Counted from the stretch's first letter, positions 1-20,230 are shown. The stretch: DNA of 64,000 nucleotides from Prochilodus magdalenae (GCA_024036415.1 JAMWET010002871.1:284501-348500); one strand, 5' to 3'. Notes: a model not told the origin generated them from the sequence alone. Made by a program: numbers and translations.

Positions 1-6839
<6,839 letters not shown>

Positions 6840-9800
6840 TTTTCAATATCTTGTGTGATCCCCGAACTCTTTTTACAACCCTGCGGAATGCTAATGTGAA
6901 AAGTGATGACTTGCCCAGTGGATGCCTGAGGAATGCACTGAGGGTAAAAAGAAAAAGGGAGCGGAGAAAAAAGAAGAAGAAAACAAACAGTACTGCAAAC
7001 ACGTGCGCGTGTGTGGGGAATCCACGCGGTGAAAGAGACACTGAGTGGACCTGTGCTCTTTCGAGACTCTGGGCCTCATTGCTGTGGACTTTTGCACTGT
7101 TGCTTGCGCTGGAAAGGTCGTGGCACGGCCCCGCACCGCGCCTCCTCTTGACCTTTTTAACCCCTCCCCCACCCCGGCCCCAGACCTTCGGCCGCCTGCC
7201 TGCCTCCCTCCCTCTCTCCCTCCCTCCCGGGTGTGCCGCACAAACGCCCTGCCCATGTGCCCCGCCCCCACCCACTGCCGACAGGCCCTGCGACGGCCCT
7301 CTGGGAAAGCCTCCTGACCTCCACCCATCACTCTAGCTCTCTCCAGGAGAACTCACCGCAGGCCTTTGCACGGACTGTTTCTTTTTAGGTTAGCAATATT
7401 TTTTCAATCGACAGAAAGCTCCACCGCATTTCAGCAGTTTTATAACGACCCGGGTCCGGCGGGGGAAAGAAAAGAGGAGGAGGAGAAGAGAGAGAGAAAC
7501 AAGGGTCGACCTTGGCACCGGTCAGCCACGGAGGAGTTGGTTCCACGTCTACGTCCGTAGAGCAAAGCGACTTTGGAGAACCCCTTTTATTTCGCAGAAA
7601 GCAATATGTGCAATGAGTGAATGAAACATTTTACATTTTTATCCTTTTTTGGTTTCGTTGTTGTTGTGGTTGTTGTTGTTGTTTTCTTTTCGGAGGACCA
7701 GGCTGTTTCCTCGTTTGTGAGCCAAATATTCAATATACTCTACAAGAATTCAGCTCTGCCTTCTTCAAGACCTTTTGACAAGCACAAAAACCTGTTACTA
7801 ATCTTAAAAGAGAAGCCGTAGTCGGTTGAACGTGTGCGGTGAAAAAAACTAAACAAAAAAAAAACCAAGAAGACGACGGGGAAAAAAAAAACGGTGTTTT
7901 ATTTATTGGTTTTATCTTTCTGGAGAGAAGGAGAAGAAGGAAAAAAACATCTGAAGGATAAGGGCAGAGGACTAGTCTTTGGTGTATGTGTTTTGGCAAC
8001 ATTGTCAGGTCCCAGGCCATGCTAGTGGTGTTCAAAAAAAAAAGTTGTTGACAGATAACAGCGTTGTACACAGTTAAAAAAAAAAAAAAAACTAAATAAA
8101 AAAAAAAAGAAGTCTTGTATTTAAGACAGAAGAATGTGGAAAACAACCCCGTAATACGTAGGCTCTACTTGTGTGCCAGCTGACTGTAGTTAATTCCGCA
8201 ATGATCCGGAATGACGGGATTTCATAGCGAGTCGGAGCGAAGGACGGGGGTCATTGATAGAAATGCACTGTAAACACGCTCAGCTCTTGGTTCCCTCTGC
8301 TTAGAACTCTTTACTAAACGAACTCAAACGGAGGGGATGATGTTTGAGAAGGGTTGTTTATTTCCCCCGCCTCTTTTTCTTTTCTTAAAGTACTGCTAAA
8401 TATAGGACACAGATCTATCTCTATACATTCATATATATATATATATGGTATATATATATATTCCTGCTTCATTGTGTACACTGAGTAGCAGTTATAAGCA
8501 GATAGACAGATTTGCATTCTTGGGTAAAGGGATGTTGCTGTGATTTTTAGAAGCATGTGAGTCTGTGCTGATGCGTGCCAGGTATTTAAACAAACACACA
8601 TGAGAAAAAAAAAGCCATTGTGATGAATTTAACCCACACTTTTGATATTAATCTGTGTATACATATCTGTTCACTGGCATATATTTTGAAAAGAAAGAAA
8701 GAAAAAAAAAAACTCTCAGGGCCTCTCAGTAACTGAAAAATAAAGGAAAACAGTCCGTTTCGAATGGGAACGACGCCATGAAAGGGGGTTTGTTTGTTGG
8801 ATTTTTCTTGGTCGTTTTCCTCAGGCCATGCATATTTTAAGTGTACTCAACTGAATTAATATTCCTTTCTAATGGTAGTTAATATTACTCCATCTAAAGA
8901 CCGGCATGCAAGGGGGAACATAAACAAACAAATAAATAAATATGTATTAAGTGAGAATAGGCAAACGTTTCACTGCATCCAGTCATCCGAGTGTTACTCA
9001 AAAACCTGCTTTTTTTTGTTTGTTTGTTTCTTTAGTTTTGTTTAGTTTAGATTTTTTGTCGTTTGCTTTATTATTATTTTTTCCCCATGTTCTCGAACCT
9101 CGCATAGAGGTCACGGTCCCGTTGGAAGAACGTGCAGCCGAGCACAATATCCTACCTGAACCACCTCTGGGAAAACAAGAAAACAAAAACCCTATTCTAA
9201 CAGTGTTTGCATGATTTTAAAGGAGAAAAAAAAAAAAGACAAAAAAATTAAAACCTGTATTTTCAGTAAGATATCTAGACATGGGTGGGCGACTATTTAA
9301 TCGTGCACAATATGCATGCGTGTCTAACCAGATCCCAGCTGGGGTTTTTTTTTTCTTTCAACCCTTTTTGTTTTGCAGTTTTCTTTTCTTTTTTTAAATT
9401 TTTTTATTTTATTTATTTATTTTTTTGTTTAAGCTCTAGTTGGCTTTGGGTTCCAGGGGATTGGGGACTTCCGGCTCAGCTGAAAACTGCCATGCGTTGT
9501 ACTGCACACATTTCTAATAGAACCGAATGACTACAAGATTTTACTGCGCTAGTAATTACACAAAGAAACAAAACAAACAGGAAAAAAAAGAGAAGAAAAG
9601 AGAGATGCTAGTCTTTGGCTTGGACGGGAAGAGGTGCCGCTTTCAAGACAGGAGCCGCGCCCGGCTCCCGACCACATTAGTGCTTCTGCTGTTGCCTCGG
9701 TGACTGAAACTGACATGCCTGGAAACTAGATAATCGAAAGCCATATAGTGCAAAGGTGCTAGATGTTCTATTTTAGGTATGTTGCTACATTCACATAAGG

Positions 9801-11025
9801 GAATGCAATAGTTTGCTATGAATCTTCTGTATTCCTTACAGCATGCAGTGCTACTTAGTGCCCCTACTAACGGTTGTAGACGCGCGTTAACAGGGGCCTC
9901 GACTTTTAAAAAAGGAGGGGGGAAAAAAAACAAAAACAACTAAAGGAAGTTTTAACCTTGGCTACTGCTAAGCGAGCCACACCGTACAGTACGTGTGCTC
10001 GATGCGTAACGTTCTTTTACTGCCCGGGTGATCAGATCAAGTGCATCTGCCTTAAATTTGTGCGTATTAAAAGGGGACTATATAAAGCGTCGTCTTGCTC
10101 TCACCAAAACTGTTCAAATATGTACCTGCCATAGGGTCTTTTACCTTAAACGAGCACTATCTGTAAATGTTATGGTGAAAATGAGTTCAGTTGCCATATA
10201 CACGAGCATTTTAGCTTGCGGGGCAGAAAAACCTGATGGCTGTTTCTAATGTACTCTTATTTAGATTTCTAAGGAGATTTTCACAGTTACCCATTTCCTG
10301 GAGGAATAAATAAACCCTCAGTGTTACCTGTACTGAAAAAAATGCATACAAAAAAATATATATACATATAAAAAAAAAATCTTGTAGTCTTTCTGTGATC
10401 CAATTAATAAATAATCTCACAGCTTGTGTGGTGCAAAATTGTGTTCCAATAAGCAGCTAAAACAATTATTTAGGATTTGTGATTTGTTGATTGCTCCGTA
10501 GATGCCACTGATTGTTTACCAATGATTTCTTGCTGTGGGATAGTGGATTGTTTACTGTTCTAATAGCCCCCCTGGCCTCGAAGGGTCGCTGCCTGAACTC
10601 CAGACTACCCAGCCGCCAACTGGGGCCAGGGGCATGTGTTCTGTGTTAGGAAGATATTTTTGCTTTGGTACTTGCACATTTACAGTTACCTCATTTTTGC
10701 CATGTTTGTATTTGGAAGAAACGACGAAAAAAAAAAAAAGGAAAAAATAAAAAAGCTAATATATATTATATATAGGAAATGGTTCTTAATGCTATAATTT
10801 TTTTCATTCCATTTGAATCATATTGTTTGTAGCATTTAACATATAACTAGGTATAGTGTATTATTATATACACATCTGTATACTGATTGAAATTTTTAAG
10901 ATTTGTACTTTTTTTAAATGAAAGTTGCTAGTTCTGCTTTACTGAGTAGTGCAATCATATTTTTTTTAATTGTTGTGGCTGATTTGAGAGGGTTGTTCAC
11001 TAATAAATGTATGATGTATACCAAT
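6840..11025 (+). other. rnf44: probable rnf44 3'UTR
   Basis: Four kb without a credible ORF, rich in T and A runs, in the place where the terminal exon of rnf44 should end. Several AATAAA hexamers occur; the most distal, at 11002-11007, is followed by a change to repeat-derived sequence, so I take it as the likely 3' end. A C-rich stretch (7161-7330) and a (TA)n run (about 8430-8462) lie within it. The left boundary is uncertain because the last coding exon was not found. Confidence 0.5.
11002..11007 (+). other. rnf44: polyadenylation signal, rnf44 (candidate)
   Basis: AATAAA near the end of the long ORF-free tract. Earlier AATAAA hexamers at about 10305 and 10746 could be alternative sites. 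Confidence 0.45.
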
Positions 11026-11429
11026 ACTACGCTGACTTAAGTAATCACTGCTTTAAAAAGATCTTGCACAATACAGTTATTTACCGTTCAAATCTTTGTC
11101 CGGACGTTTCTTGCACTGTGCCTAATCCATCAAGACGACGATCTGTCAATTGAAAGGAGATTCCAGGAGTTTCTGGGATGGAGTTGCTCAGAGTGGTTTA
11201 ATAAAGAGCTGAAAGATTCAGTTTTCATATTAGAAGTCAAGTCCTTTGATATGGGGTTTCATTTCGATATCAACAGGTTTTAATAAGGGACAATATAACC
11301 TAATACCTTCTGTAGTCAGAAGCAAGAAAACACCCTTGTGCTGCGTACATCACAACCACTTGGCACACATTCAAGCCTCAGGGCAAAAATGCGGATATGC
11401 TGCTCTTTGCTGAAAAACAGGTTTGAAAA

Positions 11430-11680
11430 TTATTGGAATTTTATTCATTTAAATGACTGAATTTTGCAATATTGGCCAGAAAGAAAAGCAATTGGACGTT
11501 TTCCTCTGATCGCTCAGGCGTAGTTGGATGTGAAATGGCTCGTTTTGGGGAAATGCAGACTTTGGTTTCTTTAAGAAGGTGGTGGTGAAAGTAATAGGAA
11601 CCAGGAGTCATGATGTTGACCACTTTGTAAAACAGCCAGTGAATCTGCATCTGTTTTAGTACACACTGTTGTGGAGTTGT
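11430..11680 (+). repeat. TTAAAGGGG-type TIR element, partial copy
   Basis: Carries the family core GATGTGAAATGG at about 11530 and GGTGGTGGTGAAAGTAATAG with GAACCAGGAGTC at about 11580-11610. It matches the arm at 42789-42893. Terminal bases are not clear. Confidence 0.5.
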
Positions 11681-11880
11681 GGTTGGTGTGGCGCAACGGA
11701 TAACACCACTGAGCTGCCACACCCTGTGGGCGATTGGGGTTTGATTCTTGGTCTGGGTGACTATGCTGTGCTACACCAGTAGGAGTCTTTGGGCAAAACT
11801 CCTAAACGCCACATTGGCCTAGCTGTAATATGATTAACCTTGTAAGTCGCTCAAAGGTCAACTAAATGATGTAGATGTTA
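11681..11880 (+). mobile_element. tRNA-derived SINE
   Basis: The 5' part folds like a tRNA-derived head: a box-A-like TGGTGTGGCGCAACGG near 11685 and a box-B-like GGTTTGATTC at 11738-11747 (consensus GGTTCGANTC). The tail CTTGTAAGTCGCTC..ACTAAATG is the common fish SINE/LINE 3' tail. It lies in the rnf44-faf2 spacer. Confidence 0.75.
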
Positions 11881-12199
11881 ATATGGGGGCGGTGCAGGGG
11901 GTTATTTAAAGTTATTATAAAAAATGTTATTGGGCTTATCTTAAAGTAATCATAAAACAGAATTCCAGGAATTGGGCATTAGTATATTCACAACCAAGAG
12001 GGACGCTTTAAAAACCTAAAACATCCGACTGCCCCCAACATCACTGCTAACCATTCTACCCTGCTCACATCAAACCACTCTGAATAACCTTGTTGAAATC
12101 TGACTAAAACCATCAAACCCACGGGGACAGCACCTGCCGTCTCCTCAGCCCCTGTGGTTATGCGCTGAAAGAAATATTTTAACCCATAATTTAGCATAA
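11881..12199. other. rnf44-faf2 convergent spacer
   Basis: No gene. Contains a reverse-oriented remnant of the dispersed TIR family (CACATCAAACCACTCTGAATAA at about 12066-12088). The two genes end tail-to-tail on either side. Confidence 0.5.
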
Positions 12200-12901
12200 T
12201 GTTTTTATTGTTTTCCACATACCTACAAAAGTATTAAAATCGACATGGCTTTACGGTTAGCTGTGTCCGCAGCAGGCTGTAATGCAAAAGGTTACCAAGA
12301 GCTTCAACTAGAGTATCATCAAAGTCAAACCACAACGACATTTTAAAATGTTTAATTTAGAACTGGAAAATTACATCTTTACATGACCAGCCCAGTCAGA
12401 TGGTAGATGGGCAAAATATAGGCATTCATGAATTACCACAGGCACACTATGGGCAGACTTTACTACTATAGATACAGAGCCACATAGAAAAGCTGTGGCC
12501 TTTTTCTTTTTATATCCCTGGTGAAGTCAATTTATGTCAAACACCTCAATCATCATCTCTCATTTGGTCATCGTATCATATGGCAGATACATTATATGGT
12601 CGACTTTGATTTGCGTTAAAAAAACAAAACAAAAAAAAAACTGAACAGAAGTATTGTGGACTGTATTCAGGCTTGTCTTTAAATAGCTACTCATATTTAC
12701 AGGGCCATTTATCTTGCACTCAGCTTACGTCAGATGTTACCTGTGGAGAGGGTGGGTCGGATCCTTAATCGAATTAAAGGAAATTTTAGTGATCCCTTGT
12801 ACACAGTGGCCGTTTCACAGAACCGAAAAGAAAACAGGGAGCTGTGGAGGGAGGGGGGGTCGAGTGGAGTCGTATGTTAGGAAGAGGAGGTGAGCCAAAT
12901 G
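12200..12901 (-). other. faf2: faf2 3'UTR (extent uncertain)
   Basis: Follows the faf2 stop codon at 12902-12904. Minus-strand poly(A) signals could be ATTAAA at 12351-12356 or AATAAA at 12204-12209. No ORF of interest. Confidence 0.5.
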
Positions 12902-15900
12902 TCAATCGTCTGTGAGGTCCTGCACGAATAGGACCTCTGACCGGCTCAGGCCGGCCTCTTTCAGCGTAGGGGGGTTCGGTTGCTCCTCTGTGGGCAGACA
13001 GGGCAGCACCCGGCGCGGGAAGTTCGTTACAATTTGGAATTTCTCCGGAGTCTCTCTCAAGGAAAACAGGAAGTCGTAGATTACCTACGATAAAGGAAAA
13101 GATTGGTTAATTCCACCAAGTTTTTCCACACAGGCTTATTTAGCCTGGTACTTAGCCTTTTAATATTATTCCAACAGAATTTATTATTCGTTAGCTATGT
13201 TAGCCATGCGGATCGGAACCATCACATTCTGTTAGTTTGTCTCTGCATCCCAGATTGCCTTTGTGGTGAGGCCCGCTGCTGTTGCAGTAACACTGTCTGA
13301 TGCTTGATTAAGGCTGCAGCAACTGACGTGTCACTTAACTGTGTAAAGCATTCTAGTGTGCATTTGGCCTCACCGTCAGAGACTGAGAGAAGAGGAACCG
13401 CCGCTCTACACGTGTGTCATTGGGCAGTTTGAACACTATTTTGACGCTGTCTGGGTCGTCCAGAGCCGGCTCAGGGGGAAGACACTCAGACTTCCGCTCT
13501 TTTTCCTCTTCAAGTGTCTGTGAACACAAACAGCAGTGAAGGCTTTATAAACAAAGATCCCACAGGCATTGCTATCGAAAGCAGCTACAGGCATTGCCCT
13601 CCTACAGCAACGTAGGGCTATTATTAGGACCAAAAAAAAAAAAAAAAACACTCATCGCAGACTGAATTTTGTGTTTTTGTAGACATTATAGAGAATATAT
13701 TACTTCCTGCACTGACAGACTACATTCCCATTACAAGATTCATCGCTTTTTGGAATTCTTTCTTTGTATCTGATCTTTAACATGACGATTCAAGTTTGCA
13801 TAAGTCATTAATTTTAATTAACGTTTGCCCAGAAATCACTAACGTCATATGAACGAAGTGCATCATGAGCATCAACAAACCAAATAACTAACTAGCATAA
13901 CAAGCCCCGGTCACTGAAAATGTGTGCTCTGACTAGCTCTTGGATGTTATAAACCAAAACAAGGGCAGAACAAGGTCAGATCTACTGCTTTTGCATTGTT
14001 TACTGGCACTCCAAGTTAGCTACACCAACCACATTAACACGGCAGGATGTGTGTATAGTAGAATATAACCACATCAATACTGCTCCTATTAAAGACCAAC
14101 TGGCCACAAACCAGCTCATGAAAGTAATCGGCGTCAGTTCTATGTAGCTACAAGCTGTGAAAACTTCAAATTTGTATCATATGAAGGCAAAAAATAAATA
14201 TATACAAAATACTTTGTGCTTATTCAGGCTGGTCAACATAAGACTAACATTTTTCTTCACTTCCTAGAATTGATTATTAGCTATATTAGCCTTATAGCTT
14301 AGCATGCAAAATTTAACTGGTCTTGATCATTAGTTGCGGTCAGGTGCGACTGCATGTTTGTGTTCTGTTGCGCTGCTGACCCTGCGTCTCCTCTCCTCAG
14401 CCAGAACGCTCTGGCGGGCGGCCTCCTCCTCCTGCCGTCTCTGCTCCTGCTCCTCCCTCCTCTTCCGCTCTTTCTCCTGGTCCGCACGCAGGGAGGCCAG
14501 GTACGCCTCATCCTGCTGCTGCCGCAACACCTGCGTCTGGTTCCTCTCCTCTCTGGATTAAACACATACACAGTCAGGAGTCTGTATCGGTGTGTTGTAA
14601 AAGCAAAAACAACCCCAAATCATCTGTTTAGGAAACTCAGGCTCTTCCACCGTGACCCGAGTGTAGGAAACTATGAGTCCAGTTTCTGTTTTAATAGGAG
14701 GGGGGCGGGGTCAGTTGCTGTAGGGCTCAGACAGGCTGTGTTTTATTTATCCCTGTCTTGCATGTCCAGGAACTCCTGTTGATTTGTGTCCTGTCTCACC
14801 TTTCAAGCCGTTCGGACATCAGATAGGTCTGATTGGCTTCCATGATGAAGGTGAGCTGGTTAATGAGGTCCTCAGGCTGGATCAGACCCTCCAGCCGGCC
14901 CACCACGGTCATCTTGCGGTCCTTCAGCATGATCATGGCCAAGAAAGGATACGTGTTCTCCCGCAAAGCCTGAGACACTGTACACAGGGAAATGGCAAGA
15001 GATGACTTTAGTTCAAACACCATAATAAGCTGAAGGTTTGTCAGACACTTTTATAGGACACATATAGACAGAATAAAATATTGAACAATTTTTCTTCTTA
15101 GAGTGAAGCCCAAAAGTAGTGTTTGCAGCAAGGCAAAAGCCAAGAAAACGAAACGGCTAGCCAGCTTGTTTGCCTTACATTTTCACGCGTCAGTTTTTGT
15201 GAAAACTAGGGGCATGTGTGTTTTCAGAGTGTTGACAAATGCTGTATTCTTTAAATACATTTTTCCTACATAGACAGCAGAAAGGTTTGTCTTTAAATTC
15301 ACTGAAAAGATATTCTTTACTCCAGACACCCACTTGTGTTCATTATGACCACTGCCCACCATTAGCTCATAACTGATTTACAACCAATATGTTCTAAGGG
15401 TAGAGACAAACTTGCTCTTTGGCCATGCGCCTGCATAGACAACCAGCTGGGTAATGAACGTAGCTGTTGACATACATACCTGTGTGCTACATCTGTTACT
15501 GGAGGCTTCCTCTAGAGGTGAGACCACTCAGTTTGTCCAGCATTTTCCACCATGCACGGATTTATTTCAATATCAACTTTTAAAACAGTACTTAACTCTC
15601 ACTGGCTCTGGTTCTGACGGGCAGATTTGTGCAGGGGCAAGAACACATCATACAGATGTGGGCATCTGTGGACTTGGTCACGCGGCCCTTCTTTTAAACT
15701 TTGTCGTTTCAACGCACCTAAGATCTGCACCCTAGCGTTTTTGTACGCACACAGTGTTAATGTCTGATGACGAGCACCACCAACGCAACAAACGAACGCA
15801 GGATATTCGAAGCAGTCAGCATGTGTAGTTAACAGCAAGCGCGTTTCTACCCCTGAATAGGCGGTTAGGGACGACTGCATGCTATCAAAAGCAAAAGCCA

Positions 15901-18900
15901 CTTCAGGCTACAATCTTATAAGAGGGACAAACAGCAACAACAGTAACAACAGGCTTGTGGCTTACAGTTTTCATAAAAAAAAAAACTAAAATTATGATTA
16001 ATTATATTCTTAAGCTAATTCATAATCAACATAACCTGCTCTTTCACCAAGACCCCCTTAATGTTTGGTGTCATTGCCAAGTAGCAATGGACTACTGAAC
16101 GAGGAAAAGAAGATTCAGTTCTACCATATCTTGGTACGAGCACGGCACAAAAGTACCATTATCAAATCACCACCAAAATCAATCCAATACTGTCCCTCTT
16201 CCCAGTCTGGGGCTAAACCTTAAATGGTTAGTGAAGAGTATCTGAAATAAAACGGAAAAGGATTGTCTGGGTACCTCTGTATCCTTCAGGTCTGCTAGTG
16301 GAGCACGCCCAGAAGAGCATCCTGGTGTTGATGAAGGTAAGTACCTCCTCAGTACATAATGTGTTTCTTAGGAGGAACAGAATCGAGAAACAGGTCATAC
16401 ACACAAACTGAAAGCATGAATGGCTTCATCTAGACGTTAGACATTAAAAAGCAAAACCCACCTGCAGAATTCATCAGTGTCCTGGTGGTCTTCGCCGTGG
16501 AGGTAAACTAACAAGTAGCGAAGTTCTCGTTTGGCATCATTCAGAGCCTACGGGAAATAACACCACTGAAGTAGTCTAAAACAGCACACCGCAATGAGCA
16601 TTAGCATCACGTGGGTAAACATACCTGACTATATGTTCCCTGGTAGAAAACTGGATGCGACCGCCCATATTTCTCTTCAAAACTATGAATAAAGGACACA
16701 ACATCTCCAACAGGATCTGTGACGCGACCCCTTGGATCTGGTCTAATGAATCTCAGGGCAAACCTGCAAACAAAGAGTGGGGAAAAAACATCAGCAGGGG
16801 CTGAGAACAAGCTGTTTACCACATATGGTGCACTTTAAATCGGACCGCAAGTTCTGATTAGTGATAATATGCATTACCTGAATATGTCCAGAAGTGTGTA
16901 ATACGTAAACCTGAACGGGAGCATTATCAAATAGTAACTCCAACCTAATAACCCCTAAAAAGGAAAGGAGGAATTGAGAATGTGTGATATTTACAAAATA
17001 TTCAAATACAAACAAGTCAATGGATGCTGTCAAAACACTTACTCTCGGCTGTGGCCTTGAGACTATATAGCTATACACTCTGTGGTCTGCTGTGTTGACC
17101 TGTAAGGGTCTGGAGGGTGGCGGGTTAAAGACACTCGGAACTCCTTCCTGCTCATTTAGTCTGTCTTGTACGGCGGCCTGCAACACAACCAGAGTCTCCA
17201 TTGCAGGGGGAGCAAAACAATGCAGCTCGAGCTGCCAAAGATCGCACGCAACATCTCCCTGAAAGGAATCATTGATCTCACCTCAATGTTCCAATTGTGC
17301 TGTTCTAACGTGCGGCGACATTGGTCCATCGACTCCAGTCCTGTCAGGTCCTTTAAGACAAAATGAATAAATTGTATTAGTATTATTCTGCAGCACTTGC
17401 ATCCAGAAGAGTCCAAAATGACGTAGTACTTGAGGTCTGCAGTAAATACTGAAGGATGCACCGATATGGAAACTGCGCTGGTGCCAGTAAGAGCTGAGAA
17501 GCATGCCAATACGTTTCCTTATCATAATGGGTTATATCACAATACAGTGCAATACGCGGTATGCCAGATATTGTCAGTACTGCTGGAAAAGCTGGCCAGC
17601 TGCATGTTTATTATAATGATTTGTCAATTTGTCTTGTTTAACTGAATCGAGGGCAACATGGTACACAATCAGTTTTACTATTACAAAACACAATCACAAT
17701 TACAAAAACACAATTACAGCATTAATTAGTATTTGGATAGTATTTTTAACATAGCACAAATGCCTCTAATGCTAATACTTTTTCTGAGGTTCACCGTATC
17801 ATTATATGTATCATGAAAAGCCTCACAATATTAGATATTTGAAAATCACCCTTTTCTAATGTCAGTGTCCTTGTTCATTCGGATATCTACTGGTGCAAAT
17901 AGGTAAACACTTACAAAATGTAAAAACATAGACTGGATCCACTGGTAACCCAGAGACTTGGAAAAACATTGTCACTTCAAATATTGGTTTCAATTTTAGA
18001 GAGAGTTACTGGTAATTACCTAGTAATTCCCGATACGATCACAACACCATACATTTCTATGGAAACCCCCTGGACTAAAACAGGCCAAGGATGGAAAAGT
18101 AGACATATAACACGTGCACAATTTTCAGTTAACGCAAATTACATTTTCCAGTGACCTGGTTGTCTGCACTTAACAAAAATATTAAAATGACCCCGTAAAG
18201 TGATGTGTACACATGAAATATGACTACTTGTAACATGATCCACCAATACACAGCATGAGCAAGACGGCTAAAGCTCCTACATTTGGACTAATTGAGTATT
18301 TAAGACGTAGCCGGATCGAGGCTAGTTAACAGCGTCCACTCATAACGACTCGTTTAAAGCAGACAGCAACGCTGAACCCATACATTAAGATAGCTGGCCA
18401 CAACACACAGTTTGATAGCCCGCAAATAGCAAGTAAAGTGTCAAGCAGCTCAGCAGAAAGAGACAAACTCTCGCCTGCTGAGTAACCAGCTAGCAAGTTT
18501 CAGCCAAAAAAGTTGATGGCAACTGACAGCTGCTAATGAAACGGGAGCGCTTAGCTAACGCCTGCACTACACACAAATCCCCATTTAAGCATTTTTTCGG
18601 CTTTAAATATTTACAAACGTATATTTTTATAAGTAAACATGGTAAACGTTGAGTCACATCAGCACAGAGAGGGGTTAAATTATAAGCTTAGTTAGCCACG
18701 GAGGCTAACGTTACTGCCCCGTAACGGCAGCTAGCTTAGCTTAGCCACAGACAACTTATCGTTTTCAGTCAAATAAAATGACCTGAATTGGCCGCAACAG
18801 CGACCGTGGTCTCGTAAATTCAACATCGTATGTGGCCTCGATTAGTTAACGTTCATTAGAAGTAAAAACGGAGCCGTTGCTACCTGAAACTGGAGGAGTT

Positions 18901-18946
18901 TCTCAGTCTGAGCCTGAGATAATTCCTGCTCCTCTGGCGCCGCCAT
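12902..18946 (-). CDS. faf2: faf2 (UBXD8), ER and lipid-droplet p97/VCP adaptor
   Basis: Complete. Exons in transcript order: 18884-18946, 17282-17350, 17043-17177, 16878-16954, 16625-16763, 16462-16547, 16275-16366, 14800-14977, 14381-14552, 13374-13517, 12902-13084. They sum to 1338 nt = 445 residues plus stop, the length of human FAF2, with the frame kept at all ten GT-AG introns. Domains: UBA about 12-48 (MDQCRRTLEQHNWNIE); hydrophobic hairpin about 90-118 (GLLGWSYYLIMLPFRF) that inserts monotopically in ER and droplet membranes; UAS thioredoxin-like domain about 140-263 (VFYQGTYSQ, SQALRENTYPFLAM); a charged coiled coil about 275-350; UBX about 357-439 with the p97-contact FPR at 407-409. 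By family it recruits p97 to ER-associated degradation and to lipid droplets. Exon 7 reads CTEEV where human has CAPEV. The start is the first ATG, in AAGATGGCGGC. Confidence 0.97.
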
Positions 18947-19010
18947 CTTACCTCGCCAGTCCCCCCACGGCGACGTGGTGACGTTTAAATGCGACGTGAT
19001 GACGTTGAGG
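18939..19010 (-). promoter_or_regulatory. faf2: faf2 promoter: YY1 element and tandem TGACGT sites
   Basis: On the minus strand AAGATGGCGGC (18939-18949) is a consensus YY1 site that overlaps the start codon. Just upstream, GCGACGTGGTGACGTTT (18970-18986) is repeated as GCGACGTGATGACGTTG (18991-19007), a 21-bp tandem duplication that puts two TGACGT (CRE/ATF-type) cores about 40-60 bp from the ATG. No TATA box is evident. Confidence 0.55.
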
Positions 19011-19595
19011 CACGAGCGTCCTGTTCAGATCTGACACGATACACACAGCAGTGTCGAAAGCGTTTCTCAAAGGAGATTTAAAAACATTTTTAATATTTTG
19101 CCTCATACCTACAATAAAAAATATACAGGTAAACGTTTATTACTAAAAACAAACGGGAAAAAAAATCTGCGATAGCCATAAACGTTAAAATTTGTGATGT
19201 TTAAACTATAAGTTTAATAAATTACAATGTTACACTTTAAACTGTTGTTTTTTCTGATATATGTGAATGAGCTCTTACTCAAAAAACAAAAACATTTAAA
19301 AAAACAAAAACAAAAATAGGCCAAATTCCTTTAAGAAGAAGTCAATTCATCTTGGCAAACCTCCAGGCATTAATTTTCAGTTACAGAAATGACCAGGCTA
19401 TATTTATTTATTTATTTAGACTTTAAAGGATCAATGTGTAAGATAATGCAAAAGAAGCCAACATATCACTAAACAGTTAGCAGTACCAGCCGTTTACTTA
19501 CGGTCTAGAAAAAACAAAGTTCAGCACCAGCGGTGGAAAACAACCTCAGTATAGCCATTCTAGTCATTTGTTGCCTCAGTACCTTACAAAATAAT
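19011..19595. other. faf2-higd2a divergent spacer, left part
   Basis: AT-rich, no ORF and no recognised repeat apart from A-rich runs around 19285-19315. It lies between two genes transcribed away from each other. Confidence 0.5.
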
Positions 19596-20230
19596 CCCAA
19601 TGTCACCTTCGTCACCACATTTACCTTTTACCAATGATTTTCATTCAGTAAATGACAGTTGGAGCTGATGTGCTGGTCTACAGTCTGTAGGGGGCGGTAT
19701 TGAAATATACAGGATATAATAATTATTACCTAATATACTATAGTAATTCATGGCCTAGTCCTGTTATTAATGTGTGGTCTCAATATATTAATTTGTGGCC
19801 GTGATATAGTAAACTGTGGGGTCAATATATTAATTTGTGCCCTCAATAGACCAAAATGTGCGCTCGATGTATTAAATTGTGGCCTCAATATACTAATTTA
19901 TGGCTCAGTATATTAATGGGTGGCCTAATTTGTGCCCTACATATAATAAACTGTGGCCATAATATATTAATTTATGAACCCAATGTATTAAATTGTTTTG
20001 TTGACATAGTAATTTGTGGGCTTGATATTGTAAATTGTGCCTTTAATATAGTAATGATATAATTTATATAAATTAATATAGTAATGAATGTCCTCAATAT
20101 AGTAAATTGTGACCTCCGTATATTAAACTGTGGCCACAATATAATTTAAAAAATAATCACCATGTCACTTTTGAGGCCCCGTACTTAGATTTAGCATTGA
20201 CTGATGATTGCTATGCAGTCGGTGACAGAC
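19596..20230. repeat. degenerate minisatellite flanked by duplicated blocks
   Basis: From about 19730 to 20145 a unit of about 20-24 bp, close to TATTAATTTGTGGCCTCAATA, recurs more than a dozen times with much divergence. Both sides carry a related block of about 90 bp: CAATGTCACC..CTACAGTCTGTAGGGGGCGG (about 19599-19697) and CATGTCACTT..CTACAGTCCTGTAGGGGGCA (about 20161-20260). It lies right upstream of higd2a. Confidence 0.75.

Noticed and set aside
7002..7056. Reading frame ANTCACVGNPRGERDTE that faintly resembles the end of RNF44 (ANRTCPICRAD..)
   Set aside because: The key second Cys-x2-Cys spacing is lost, no stop follows at the right place, and the upstream sequence is purine-rich without a usable acceptor. 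Probably chance.
7228..7290. TGTGCCGCACAAACGCCCTG.. as a candidate last rnf44 exon
   Set aside because: The pyrimidine tract upstream has no AG, and the similarity comes from C-rich composition only; no frame gives CPIC.
11681..11760. tRNA gene candidate
   Set aside because: Box A/B-like motifs are degenerate and joined to a SINE tail, so it is a retroposon and not a tRNA gene.
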